From Pseudomonas kuykendallii (lineage in GTDB: Bacteria > Pseudomonadota > Gammaproteobacteria > Pseudomonadales > Pseudomonadaceae), in NCBI RefSeq assembly GCF_900106975.1, contig NZ_FNNU01000001.1, forward strand, positions 432,260 through 496,259: a stretch of DNA of 64,000 bases. The letters run 5' to 3'. The notes beneath the pieces were generated by a model that was given only the letters and a program-made list of their open reading frames with translations, was not told the origin of the DNA and did not search any database. The stretch's first letter is position 1. The number at the start of each line of letters is the position of its first letter. This document shows positions 52,542 through 60,589 of this stretch, piece after piece. The position numbers and the translations under genes were made by a program.

Positions 52542-53861
52542 ATGGACTCCTATTCGCTGCCGGAGTTGGTCTCCTTCCTCGACGGCCTGCCCGAACCCCG
52601 CATCGTCATGGATAGCGAATTCCGCATCGTCGGCGCCAACCGCGCATACATCCAAGAGTTCGGCTCCGCCAGCAGCCCACTGGGGCGCACCTGCTATGCC
52701 GTGTCACACCACTATGACGTGCCCTGTGATCAGGCGGGGGAAGCCTGCCCGCTGAGCCGCTGCCAAGAGAGCGGCACCGCCCAGCGCGTCCTGCATCTGC
52801 ACCACACGGCCCGCGGCGAGGAGCACGTCGACGTCGAGTTGAGTCCGATCCGCGACGAGGATGGGCGCATCAGCTACTTCGTGGAGACCCTTCGCGTGGT
52901 GCGCCAGGCCAGCAGCCAGACCGCCGCCCGAGGCCTGGTGGGACGCTCGCCGGCGTTCGTGAGGATGCTGGAGCGCATGTTGCGTGTCGCCAGCGCCAGC
53001 ACCTCGGTCCTGCTGCTGGGGGAAACCGGGACCGGCAAGGAGCTGGTGGCGCGCGCGCTTCACGAGGCCAGCGACCGCCGCGACAGCCCCTTCGTCGTCG
53101 TCGATTGCGCCGGGCTGACCGAAACCCTGTTCGAGAGCGAACTGTTCGGCTATGAAAAGGGCGCCTTCACCGGCGCTACCCATCGCAAACTGGGCCTGGT
53201 GGAAGCGGCTGCCGGCGGCACGTTGTTTCTCGATGAAATCGGCGAGCTCCCCCTGACCCTGCAGGTGAAGCTGCTGCGCCTGCTGGAAAGCGGCACCTTT
53301 CGCCGGGTCGGCGGACTGGATAGCCGTCCCGCCGACTTCCGCCTGATCGCGGCGACCCACCGCGACCTGCGCGCCATGGTGGAGGCCGAAACCTTCCGAC
53401 GCGACCTCTACTTTCGCCTCAACACCTTCCCGATCCATACCCCCGCCCTGCACGAAAGGGCCGAGGACATCCCGCTACTGGCCAGCTCGCTGCTCAGTCG
53501 GGTCGACCGCCGCCCGGGACGCCCTTTCACCGCGCAAGCCATGGCCTGGCTCAGCGCGCGTCGCTACAGCGGCAACATCCGCGAGCTGCGCAACCTCATC
53601 GAACGCGCCACCCTGATGGCCGACGGCGAGAACATCACGCTCGCGGACCTGCTGGACGGCGACGAACCGGCACTCACCGGGCCCGCCACCCAAGGCTTTA
53701 CCCTGAACGAAGCGGTGGACCTGGACACGCTGGAACAGCGTTATCTGAGCTGGCTGCTCGCGCAGTTCAACGGCGATCTTGGCGCCATGGCGAAAACCCT
53801 GGGAGTCAGCGTCCGTACCCTCTACCGCAAACTTCCCGCCGGCGCCCTGCCCCCTCGCTGA
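52542..53861 (+). CDS. PAS-domain sigma-54 transcription activator
   Basis: This 439-residue bacterial enhancer-binding protein has an N-terminal PAS domain (about residues 5-120) with a cysteine/histidine cluster ([18 protein letters not shown] then EACPLSRC) that could sense redox state, metal or gas. The central AAA+ domain has Walker [19 protein letters not shown], the sigma-54 contact loop [13 protein letters not shown], Walker [15 protein letters not shown] and an arginine-finger region ([13 protein letters not shown]). A Fis-type HTH ends it ([20 protein letters not shown]). It is divergent from the cyd operon, which has a -24/-12 candidate promoter, and is its likely activator. The 264 bases after its stop hold no recognisable gene. 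Confidence 0.93.
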   Translation: MDSYSLPELVSFLDGLPEPRIVMDSEFRIVGANRAYIQEFGSASSPLGRTCYAVSHHYDVPCDQAGEACPLSRCQESGTAQRVLHLHHTARGEEHVDVELSPIRDEDGRISYFVETLRVVRQASSQTAARGLVGRSPAFVRMLERMLRVASASTSVLLLGETGTGKELVARALHEASDRRDSPFVVVDCAGLTETLFESELFGYEKGAFTGATHRKLGLVEAAAGGTLFLDEIGELPLTLQVKLLRLLESGTFRRVGGLDSRPADFRLIAATHRDLRAMVEAETFRRDLYFRLNTFPIHTPALHERAEDIPLLASSLLSRVDRRPGRPFTAQAMAWLSARRYSGNIRELRNLIERATLMADGENITLADLLDGDEPALTGPATQGFTLNEAVDLDTLEQRYLSWLLAQFNGDLGAMAKTLGVSVRTLYRKLPAGALPPR

Positions 53862-54125
53862 GTACCCGAGGCCCACGCAGGCGGCATAACCTGCCCGCAA
53901 ATCGGCACGAACAGCGGCTCGCAGCGATCGGCAACAGCCAAGGATGCACGGCGGGTGATTGGGGCGGGGAAAGCAAACAGGACGGTGGAAAGCAAAAGGC
54001 GATGCGAAAGCGCACGACGTATCGAGCGCGTTGCGGTGGGAATCGGAGCCGATCGCCGGTTTACCCGCCGGGCTTCGCCCCCACCCACCGCAGCCTGCGG
54101 TTGAGCGCCGCGACAACCGGGCCGC

Positions 54126-54920
54126 TCAGACCGCGACGGGCGCCTTGATGTGGGGATACGCCTCGTAGTTCTGCAGCTCGAAGTCCTCGAAACGGAAGGC
54201 GAACAGGTCCTTCACCTCGGGATTGAGCTTCATCGTCGGCAGCGCCAGCGGCTCGCGGGTGAGCTGCAAGTCGGCCTGTTCGAGGTGGTTGGCGTAGAGG
54301 TGGCAGTCGCCGCCGGTCCAGACGAAATCGCCCGGCTGCAACCCGGCGACCTGCGCCAGCATCAGCGTCAGCAGCGCGTAGCTGGCGATGTTGAAGGGCA
54401 CGCCGAGGAAGATGTCGGCCGAGCGCTGGTAGAGCTGGCAGCTGAGCTTGCCGTCGGCGACGTAGAACTGGAACAGCGCGTGGCACGGCGGCAGCGCCAT
54501 CTGGTCGACCAGCGCCGGGTTCCAGGCGGAGACGATCAGCCGGCGCGAATCCGGGTTGCTCTTGAGCATCGCCACCAGCTTGGCGATCTGGTCGATCGCC
54601 TCGCCGTTGGGCGCCGGCCAGTTGCGCCACTGGTAGCCGTAGACCGGGCCGAGATCGCCGTTCTCGTCGGCCCACTCGTCCCAGATGCGCACGCCGTTTT
54701 CCTTCAGGTAGCGGATGTTGGTGTCGCCCTGCAGAAACCACAGCAGCTCGTGGATGATCGACTTCAGGTGGCACTTCTTGGTGGTCACCAGCGGGAAGCC
54801 GGCGCCCAGATCGAAGCGCATCTGATAGCCGAACACGCTGTAGGTGCCGGTGCCGGTGCGATCGCTCTTGAAGGTGCCGTGGTCACGCACGTGGCGCATC
54901 AGGTCGAGGTACTGTTTCAT
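54126..54920 (-). CDS. thyA: Thymidylate synthase
   Basis: This 264-residue ThyA methylates dUMP to dTMP using methylene-tetrahydrofolate. [18 protein letters not shown] carries the phosphate-binding arginine region, the catalytic cysteine is in [20 protein letters not shown], and [20 protein letters not shown] is the folate/dUMP motif. The C-terminus KAPVAV closes the active site. The length equals E. coli ThyA. It follows lgt by 110 bases on the same strand, as commonly seen in gammaproteobacteria. Confidence 0.97.
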   Translation of the reverse strand: MKQYLDLMRHVRDHGTFKSDRTGTGTYSVFGYQMRFDLGAGFPLVTTKKCHLKSIIHELLWFLQGDTNIRYLKENGVRIWDEWADENGDLGPVYGYQWRNWPAPNGEAIDQIAKLVAMLKSNPDSRRLIVSAWNPALVDQMALPPCHALFQFYVADGKLSCQLYQRSADIFLGVPFNIASYALLTLMLAQVAGLQPGDFVWTGGDCHLYANHLEQADLQLTREPLALPTMKLNPEVKDLFAFRFEDFELQNYEAYPHIKAPVAV

Positions 54921-55030
54921 CGCGGGGCTCGTGCGGGCCGGTCATGCCGGCGCGGATGGAGGCAGCATGGTAAGAGTCGGGCGGGCTTGTCTCAAGTGGA
55001 TAGCGACCGATGCCCGCCGACCCGGGTGAA

Positions 55031-55825
55031 TCAGGCCGGCTGCGGCTGCCGGCGATAGGCCCAGACCATCAGGCCGAGACCGCCGAGGATCATCGGCATG
55101 CACAGCACCTGGCCCATGGTCAGCCAGCCGAAGGCCAGGTAGCCGAGCTGGGCGTCCGGTACGCGGACGAACTCGACGATGAAGCGGAAGATCCCGTAGC
55201 ACAGCGCGAACAGCCCGGACACCGCCATGGTCGGCCGCGGCTTGCGCGAGTAGACCCAGAGGATCAGGAACAGCGCCACGCCCTCGAGGGCGAACTGGTA
55301 GAGCTGCGAGGGGTGCCGCGGCAGTTGTGCCGGGTCGGTGGGGAAGATCATCGCCCAGGGCACGTCGCTGGCCTTGCCCCACAGCTCGGCGTTGATGAAG
55401 TTGCCGATGCGCCCGGCACCCAGGCCGATCGGCACGAAGGGCGCGATGAAGTCCATCAGCTCGAAGAAGCTCTTGCCGTTGCGCTTGCCGAACCACCAGG
55501 TCGCCAGCATCACGCCGAGCAGGCCGCCGTGGAACGACATGCCGCCCTTCCACACCTCGAAGATCAGCAGCGGGTTGGCCACGTAGGCGGCCAGGTCGTA
55601 GAACAGCACGTAGCCGAGGCGGCCGCCGAGGATCACGCCCATGGCTGTCCAGAACACCAGGTCGGAGAGCTTCTCGTTGTTCCAGCTCGGCTCGAAGCGG
55701 CTCAGCCGGCGCGACGCCAGCCACCAGGCGCTGCCGATGCCGATCAGGTACATCAGGCCGTACCAGTGGATTTTCAGCGGACCGATGGCCAGCGCCACCG
55801 GGTCGATTTGCGGGTAAGGCAGCAT
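55031..55825 (-). CDS. lgt: Prolipoprotein diacylglyceryl transferase
   Basis: This 264-residue inner-membrane enzyme transfers diacylglyceryl from phosphatidylglycerol to the lipobox cysteine of prolipoproteins. It has about seven membrane segments. The Lgt signature [13 protein letters not shown] follows [10 protein letters not shown], and other conserved parts are [33 protein letters not shown] with the essential histidine, and the [12 protein letters not shown] motif. It lies between the TauE-like gene and thyA on the same strand. Confidence 0.97.
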   Translation of the reverse strand: MLPYPQIDPVALAIGPLKIHWYGLMYLIGIGSAWWLASRRLSRFEPSWNNEKLSDLVFWTAMGVILGGRLGYVLFYDLAAYVANPLLIFEVWKGGMSFHGGLLGVMLATWWFGKRNGKSFFELMDFIAPFVPIGLGAGRIGNFINAELWGKASDVPWAMIFPTDPAQLPRHPSQLYQFALEGVALFLILWVYSRKPRPTMAVSGLFALCYGIFRFIVEFVRVPDAQLGYLAFGWLTMGQVLCMPMILGGLGLMVWAYRRQPQPA

Positions 55826-55834
55826 TGCGACTCC

Positions 55835-56617
55835 TTAAATCAGGAAACTCAGCCCCACGCTGAACAGCAGCAGGGCAAACAGGCGCTTGAGCACTTTCGG
55901 AGACAGCCGGTGCGCCAGCCGCGCGCCGAAGCGGGCGAAGAACATGCTGGCGACGGCGATGCCGAGCAGCGCCGGCAGGTAGACGAAACCGAAACTGTAT
56001 GCGGGCAGTTGCGCATTGCCCCAGCCGACCAGGACGAACGAGGCCGCGCCGGACAGTGCGATCGGCAGCCCGCAGGCCGACGAGGTGGCCACCGCCTGCT
56101 GCATCGGCACGCTGCGCCAGGAGAGGAAGGGCACGGTCAGCGAGCCGCCGCCGATGCCGAAGATCGCCGAGGCCCAGCCGATCACCACGCCGGCAACCGT
56201 CAGCCCAGGCTTCCCGGGCAGCTCCTTGCTGGCCTTGGGACGGATATCCAGGGCCATCTGGATCGACACCAGCACGGCGAAGCTGCCGATGATCTTCTGC
56301 AGGATCGGGCCGTGGATGTGCGCCGCGGTCAAGGCGCCGAGGCCGCTGCCGACGACGATGCCGACGGTCATCCAGACGAACACCGGCCAGCGCACCGCGC
56401 CGCGCTTGTGGTGCTCGCGGATCGCGTTGATCGAGGTGAAGCAGATGGTCGCCAGCGAGGTGCCGACCGCCATCTGGGTCAGCACTTCGACGGGGAAGCC
56501 GTGGGCGGTGAAGCTGTAGACCAGCACCGGCACGATGATCAGGCCGCCCCCGACGCCGAACAGCCCGGCAAGCACGCCGGCGCAGGCGCCCAGCACGAGG
56601 TAGAGGAGGAATTCCAT
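55835..56617 (-). CDS. TauE/SafE (TSUP) family membrane transporter
   Basis: This 260-residue transporter has about eight membrane segments and the TSUP repeat: FLLYLVLGACAGVLAGLFGV then GGGLIIVPVLV near the N-terminus, and GVVIGWASAIFGIGGGSLTV in the second half. This repeated GxxGGGG motif is the family hallmark. Members move sulfite, sulfoacetate or other organosulfur anions. I chose ATG 56617 (MEFLLYLVLG); the upstream extension is not conserved. It ends 9 bases before the lgt start, which suggests co-transcription. The substrate is unknown. Confidence 0.9.
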   Translation of the reverse strand: MEFLLYLVLGACAGVLAGLFGVGGGLIIVPVLVYSFTAHGFPVEVLTQMAVGTSLATICFTSINAIREHHKRGAVRWPVFVWMTVGIVVGSGLGALTAAHIHGPILQKIIGSFAVLVSIQMALDIRPKASKELPGKPGLTVAGVVIGWASAIFGIGGGSLTVPFLSWRSVPMQQAVATSSACGLPIALSGAASFVLVGWGNAQLPAYSFGFVYLPALLGIAVASMFFARFGARLAHRLSPKVLKRLFALLLFSVGLSFLI

Positions 56618-56776
56618 CGAGGTCTCCGAAAACGAACCGGCATGGTAGCGGAAGCCCCGCCGCCACTCCACCGGCGAGGTTGGCAGCGCCGCGGGGCTTT
56701 CCGTAGAGTGGGGGAAACAAGGAGAACAACGGATGAACGCTTTCTACCGTCGACCCGGCAGCGGGAGCGGTGCGCC

Positions 56777-57532
56777 ATGTGCCTGATCGTTTTCGCCTGG
56801 CGGCCGGGCCACGAACTGCCGCTGATCGTCGCCGCCAACCGCGACGAGTTCTACAGGCGCCCGACCCAGGCCCTGGGCGAATGGGCGGATTGCCCCGGCG
56901 TGTTCGCCGGGCGCGACCTGCAGGCCGGCGGCACCTGGCTCGGTGTCGGCCCGGGCAACCGCTTCGCCGCGCTGACCAACATCCGCGATCCGCGGCAGGC
57001 CCTGGGCGACCGTTCGCGCGGCGAGCTGGTCGCCGATTTCCTGCGCGGCAGCCTGGACGCCGAACGCTATCTGGAACGGCTGCGCGAGCGAATCGCCGAC
57101 TACGCCGGCTTCAACCTGCTGCTCGGCGACGGCGCGCAGCTGTGGCACCTCAACTCCCGCGCCGGGCGGATAGGGCGGCTGCCGGCGGGCGTCTACGGCC
57201 TGTCCAATGCCGACCTCGATACCCCCTGGCCGAAGCTGCAGCGCACCCGCTCGGGCCTTGCAGAACGGCTGGAAGCCCCCACTCCGGCGGCGCTGCTGGA
57301 ACTGCTGCAGGATGCCGCTCCCGCGGCCGACGAAGCCCTGCCGGACACCGGCGTCGGCCTCGCCACGGAGCGCCTGCTGTCGAGCCCGTTCATCGCCAGC
57401 GCGACCTACGGCACCCGCGCCAGCACGGTGCTGATCGACGATGCCCAGGGCCACCGCGAGCTCGTCGAGCGGCGCTTCGGCGAACGCGGCCGCGCCCTCG
57501 GCGAAACCCGCCTGCAGTTGCCCGCGGGCTGA
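56777..57532 (+). CDS. NRDE family protein
   Basis: This 251-residue protein starts with MCLIVFAWRPGHELPLIVAA then NRDEFYRRPTQALGEW, which carries the NRDE motif that names the family (TANGO2/Ser-Thr-rich protein). The N-terminal cysteine after Met suggests an Ntn-hydrolase-like fold. GGTWLGVGPGNRFAALTNIR and the C-terminal YGTRASTVLIDDAQG are conserved. The function in bacteria is unknown; the human homologue TANGO2 has been linked to haem and lipid handling. It is divergent from the TauE-like gene. Confidence 0.9.
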   Translation: MCLIVFAWRPGHELPLIVAANRDEFYRRPTQALGEWADCPGVFAGRDLQAGGTWLGVGPGNRFAALTNIRDPRQALGDRSRGELVADFLRGSLDAERYLERLRERIADYAGFNLLLGDGAQLWHLNSRAGRIGRLPAGVYGLSNADLDTPWPKLQRTRSGLAERLEAPTPAALLELLQDAAPAADEALPDTGVGLATERLLSSPFIASATYGTRASTVLIDDAQGHRELVERRFGERGRALGETRLQLPAG

Positions 57533-57545
57533 GTGCCCGCCGCGC

Positions 57546-58322
57546 TCACTTCTCGACGAAAGCCCGTTCGATCACGTAGTCGCCTGGCTCGCCCTGCTGC
57601 GGCGAGGCCTCGAAACCGCGCGCATCGAGCATCCGCGTCAGCTCGTCGAGCATCGCCGGGCTGCCGCAGAGCATCACCCGGTCGCTCTGCGGGTTGAGCG
57701 GCGGCAAGCCGATGTCGTCGCAGAGCTTGCCGTTGTCGATCAGCGTGGTGATGCGGCCCTGGTTGCGGAACGCCTCGCGGGTCACCGTCGGGTAGTAGAC
57801 CAGCTTGGCGCGGACCTCCTCGCCGAGGAATTCGTGCTCGGGCAATTCGTGGCTGATGTAGTCGTGGTAGGCCAGTTCGCTGATCGTGCGCACGCTGTGC
57901 ACCAGCACGATCCGCTCGAAACGCTCGTAGGCCTCGGGGTCGCGGATGATGCTCATGAACGGCGCCAGGCCGGTGCCGCTGCCGAACAGGAACAGGTTCC
58001 GGCCGGGGCGCAGGTCGTGCATCACCAGGGTGCCGACCGGCTTGCGGCTGATGAAGATCGGATCGCCTTCCTTGAGGTGCTGCAGGCGCGAGGTCAGCGG
58101 GCCGTCCGGCACCTTGATGCTGAGGAACTCCAGGTGCTCGTCGTGGTTGGCGCTGACGATGCTGTAGGCGCGCATCAGCGGACGCCCTTCGACGCCCAGG
58201 CCAATCATCACGAAATGGCCGTTCTCGAAGCGCAGCGCGGGGTCGCGGGTGGTCTTGAAGCTGAACAGGGAGTCGTTCCAGTGATGGACGCTGAGAACGC
58301 TTTCGGTACCAATGGCTGCCAT
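57546..58322 (-). CDS. Ferredoxin-NADP+ reductase (second-type Fpr)
   Basis: This 258-residue FAD enzyme is of the bacterial Fpr type. Its N-terminus has VLSVHHWNDSLFSFKTTRDP, FAD is bound by PLMRAYSIVSANHDEH, NADPH by LFGSGTGLAPFMSIIRDPE and a CGSPAML segment, and it ends with the typical YVIERAFVEK tail. It resembles P. aeruginosa Fpr but differs at many places, so it is probably a second copy devoted to this cluster. It would feed electrons from NADPH to one of the ferredoxins encoded upstream. It follows the DUF971 gene by 72 bases. Confidence 0.92.
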   Translation of the reverse strand: MAAIGTESVLSVHHWNDSLFSFKTTRDPALRFENGHFVMIGLGVEGRPLMRAYSIVSANHDEHLEFLSIKVPDGPLTSRLQHLKEGDPIFISRKPVGTLVMHDLRPGRNLFLFGSGTGLAPFMSIIRDPEAYERFERIVLVHSVRTISELAYHDYISHELPEHEFLGEEVRAKLVYYPTVTREAFRNQGRITTLIDNGKLCDDIGLPPLNPQSDRVMLCGSPAMLDELTRMLDARGFEASPQQGEPGDYVIERAFVEK

Positions 58323-58394
58323 GCAGGCTCTCCGGAATGCATCGCCCGCAGGCGGTTGGGTGAATGAAAAGAGACGTTTCGGGTGCGGCGGATC

Positions 58395-58697
58395 TCAGGC
58401 GCCCTCGCCCAGTTCCCGCAGGTAGCGCCACGGGTAGACGCCGCGCGAGTGGCCGTCGCTGAAGTGCAGTTGCAGGCCGCTGACGCCGAACAGCTCGACG
58501 CGCTCCAGGCCGAGACCGGCATCCAGCAGGCGCAGTTGCTCGCCGCGTCGCGCCTGGGTGCAACTGGAGCAGGCGCAACAGCGGCGCAGCATCAGGCAGC
58601 TCAACTGGCTGACCGCGCCGTCCGGCCAGGTCAGTTGCAGGTGGCGCTCGCGGCGGTTGAGGCGCACTTCCAGCGGCGCGGCGATCTGTGCGGACAT
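58395..58697 (-). CDS. DUF971 (GBBH-like N-terminal domain) protein
   Basis: This 100-residue protein is almost only a DUF971 domain: RRERHLQLTWPDGAVSQLSC, then LMLRRCCACSSCTQARRGEQ, and GVSGLQLHFSDGHSRGVYPW near the end. This domain is seen at the N-terminus of gamma-butyrobetaine hydroxylase and fused to Mrp/ApbC iron-sulfur carriers; its cysteines and histidine bind zinc or another metal. Here it stands alone within a cluster rich in iron-sulfur proteins, so a role in cluster assembly or delivery is plausible. Confidence 0.88.
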   Translation of the reverse strand: MSAQIAAPLEVRLNRRERHLQLTWPDGAVSQLSCLMLRRCCACSSCTQARRGEQLRLLDAGLGLERVELFGVSGLQLHFSDGHSRGVYPWRYLRELGEGA

Positions 58698-58716
58698 GAG
58701 TATTCCTCCTGCGGCG

Positions 58717-58902
58717 CTACAGCCGCGCATAGTGAACGGGAGCCAGCGCCTGCCAGTCGGGCAGGATCAGCGCGGCGACTTCGGGCGGACGCAGAACCGC
58801 CGCGTCGATATCCAGCGGGCGGGCGCTGCCCTGGGTGGCGGCGCCGATCAGCACCAGCAGCAGGAGCGCACGCTGCCAGCGACTCAGGTCGAACGCGGTC
58901 AC
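58717..58902 (-). CDS. Small exported protein of unknown function
   Basis: This 61-residue open frame has a signal-peptide-like N-terminus (RWQRALLLLVLIGAATQGSA) and a short mature part of about 33 residues (RPLDIDAAVLRPPEVAALIL) with two tyrosine/histidine-containing ends (APVHYARL). The start is GTG 58902, three bases after the ferredoxin stop, and the DUF971 gene begins 19 bases later. Tight spacing on both sides supports a real gene. I do not recognise a family. Confidence 0.6.
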   Translation of the reverse strand: MTAFDLSRWQRALLLLVLIGAATQGSARPLDIDAAVLRPPEVAALILPDWQALAPVHYARL

Positions 58903-58905
58903 GGC

Positions 58906-59229
58906 CTAACGCTCCAGGTATTGCAGCTTGTCGCCACGGTCGACCCAGTCCTCGGCCTCGCCGAGCGGCGACTTGGAGGCGGCGATCACCGGCCAGACCT
59001 CGGCCAGCTCGACGTTGAGCTGAAGGAAATGCGCCTGCCCGGCTGGCAGCGCGTTGTCGGCGAAGATCGCGTCGGCCGGGCACTCTGGCGCGCACAGCGA
59101 GCAGTCGATGCAGGTCTCCGGGTTGATCACGAGGAAGTTCGGCCCCTCGTGAAAGCAGTCCGCCGGGCACACTTCGACGCAGTCGGTGTATTTGCAGCGG
59201 ATGCAGTTTTCCGTCACCACGTAGGTCAT
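58906..59229 (-). CDS. FdxA-type 7Fe ferredoxin
   Basis: This 107-residue ferredoxin matches Fdx[21 protein letters not shown] provides a 3Fe-4S site (plus a shared cysteine) and [17 protein letters not shown] a 4Fe-4S site. A C-terminal [20 protein letters not shown] then LQYLER is the FdxA tail. It is the same length as the housekeeping P. aeruginosa FdxA but distinct in sequence, so it is a paralogue. I chose ATG 59229 ([10 protein letters not shown]). It is the best electron carrier between the reductase at the end of the cluster and the flavoprotein. Confidence 0.93.
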   Translation of the reverse strand: MTYVVTENCIRCKYTDCVEVCPADCFHEGPNFLVINPETCIDCSLCAPECPADAIFADNALPAGQAHFLQLNVELAEVWPVIAASKSPLGEAEDWVDRGDKLQYLER

Positions 59230-59291
59230 GGCGTGTTTCTCCAGCAGGAAGGTCGAGCCACACGGCGCCGGACGCGCCGCGGGCAACGGGT

Positions 59292-60251
59292 TCAGGCCGC
59301 GGCGTCGAGCTTGGACATGGCCCAGCGCGCCAGTTTGCGAACGTCCGGGTCGGCGTCGTCCATCGCCGCCTCCACGTAGGGCCGCCCGTCCGCGTGGGCA
59401 ATCGTGCCCAGCGCGCCGATGGCGGCCTTGCGCAGGTTCGGCATCGGGTCATGGCTGCACGCACCGATGGCGGGAATCGCCGGCACCGCCGCCAGCTTGC
59501 CTAGGCTGTCCACGGCCTTCTCGCGCACCTGCCAGAACTCATCCTCGGTCGCCTTGACCAGGGCGGGAACACCGTCCCGGTAGTTCAGCTTGCCGATGCT
59601 CACCGCCGCCTCGATGCGCACCTGCCAGTGCTCGTCGCGCAGGATCTGGATGAGCATCGGCCCGACCTGCCCGGCTTCGGCATACACCAGCGCACCGGCG
59701 GCGGCGCGACGCACCTCCGGGTCGGAATCGCCGTGGGCGCGCTCCATCAGCGCCGGCAGGTTCTGCAACTGGCGCAGCCAGCCGAGCACCGCCACCGCCT
59801 CGCGGCGCACCTGCGGGTCGGCATGGCCCAGGCATTCCAGCGCCGGGCCCTGGCTGCGCGGGTCGCGCAAGGCCTTCAGCGCCCGCAGGATGCCGGCGGT
59901 CACGAACGGCGCGCTGCTCGCGCTGAGGGCGGCCAGCAGCGGCGTGGCCGCCGCCGGGTCCTTGAGATCGGAGAGTGCATGGGCCGCGGCATTGCGCACC
60001 ACTTCATCGTCGTCGCCCAGCGCGGCGAGCAGCGCGTCGGCGATCTCCGCCGCGTCGAACTCGTCGACCACCTTCGCCGCCTCCTGGCGAACCGAGGGGT
60101 CGGGGTCCTTCAGCGCCAGGATCAGCAGCTCGGCCGCTTCCGGCTCGCCGCTGTCGACCAGATCGAGCACCGCGACGCGGCGAATCTCCGGGTCGTCGGA
60201 GGCCAGCTCGCCGGCCAGGCGCTGCAGTTCGGGATCGTCGTATTGCTTCAT
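59292..60251 (-). CDS. HEAT-repeat (PBS-lyase type) protein
   Basis: This 319-residue protein is built from about nine to ten HEAT repeats of roughly 31 residues, each with a D-x-VR-x-A pattern: [94 protein letters not shown] and [13 protein letters not shown]. There is no catalytic signature or signal peptide; it should be a cytoplasmic solenoid scaffold. In such clusters a HEAT protein could hold the flavoprotein and ferredoxins together or mature a cofactor, as phycobilin lyases do. GGAG precedes the ATG. Confidence 0.92.
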   Translation of the reverse strand: MKQYDDPELQRLAGELASDDPEIRRVAVLDLVDSGEPEAAELLILALKDPDPSVRQEAAKVVDEFDAAEIADALLAALGDDDEVVRNAAAHALSDLKDPAAATPLLAALSASSAPFVTAGILRALKALRDPRSQGPALECLGHADPQVRREAVAVLGWLRQLQNLPALMERAHGDSDPEVRRAAAGALVYAEAGQVGPMLIQILRDEHWQVRIEAAVSIGKLNYRDGVPALVKATEDEFWQVREKAVDSLGKLAAVPAIPAIGACSHDPMPNLRKAAIGALGTIAHADGRPYVEAAMDDADPDVRKLARWAMSKLDAAA

Positions 60252-60282
60252 AGGGTTTCTCCGGCAAGCGCGGCTGCGCGGG

Positions 60283-60516
60283 TCAGCTCAGCAGGTAGGG
60301 AATGTTCACTTTCACGGCGTCCGTCGGGCAGTCGGCCTCGCAGGGCATGCAGTACCAGCACTCGTCGTACTTCATGTGCGCCTTGCCGGTCTCTTCGTTG
60401 ATCCACAGGACGTCCAGCGGACAGACCTCGATGCACACGCGGCAGCCCTTATCGGCGATGCACTTGTCTTCGTCGACGATCACCGGGACGCTGGATTTAT
60501 GGTTGGCCAATGGCAT
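60283..60516 (-). CDS. 2[4Fe-4S] ferredoxin (AprB-like short form)
   Basis: This 77-residue ferredoxin has DEDKCIADKGCRVCIEVCPL and YDECWYCMPCEADCPTDAVK, two cluster motifs of four cysteines each. Insertions around the first cysteines resemble the ferredoxin part of AprB, the beta subunit of adenylylsulfate reductase, but the AprB C-terminal extension is absent. It lies just after the flavoprotein gene and is its probable electron-transfer partner. I chose ATG 60516 (MPLANHKSSV), with GAGAG upstream. The last residues (VNIPYLLS) are hydrophobic. Confidence 0.92.
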   Translation of the reverse strand: MPLANHKSSVPVIVDEDKCIADKGCRVCIEVCPLDVLWINEETGKAHMKYDECWYCMPCEADCPTDAVKVNIPYLLS

Positions 60517-60589
60517 GAAACTCTCCTCGCACTCAGGCAATGGTTCTGTCGCGCGGGAATGGCACGGCCCGTTCCCGCGTCATGGATGG

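Noticed and set aside
55010-57532. 840-codon plus-strand open frame upstream of the NRDE gene
   Set aside because: Only the last 251 codons (from 56777) code; the rest is antisense to lgt and the TauE-like gene.
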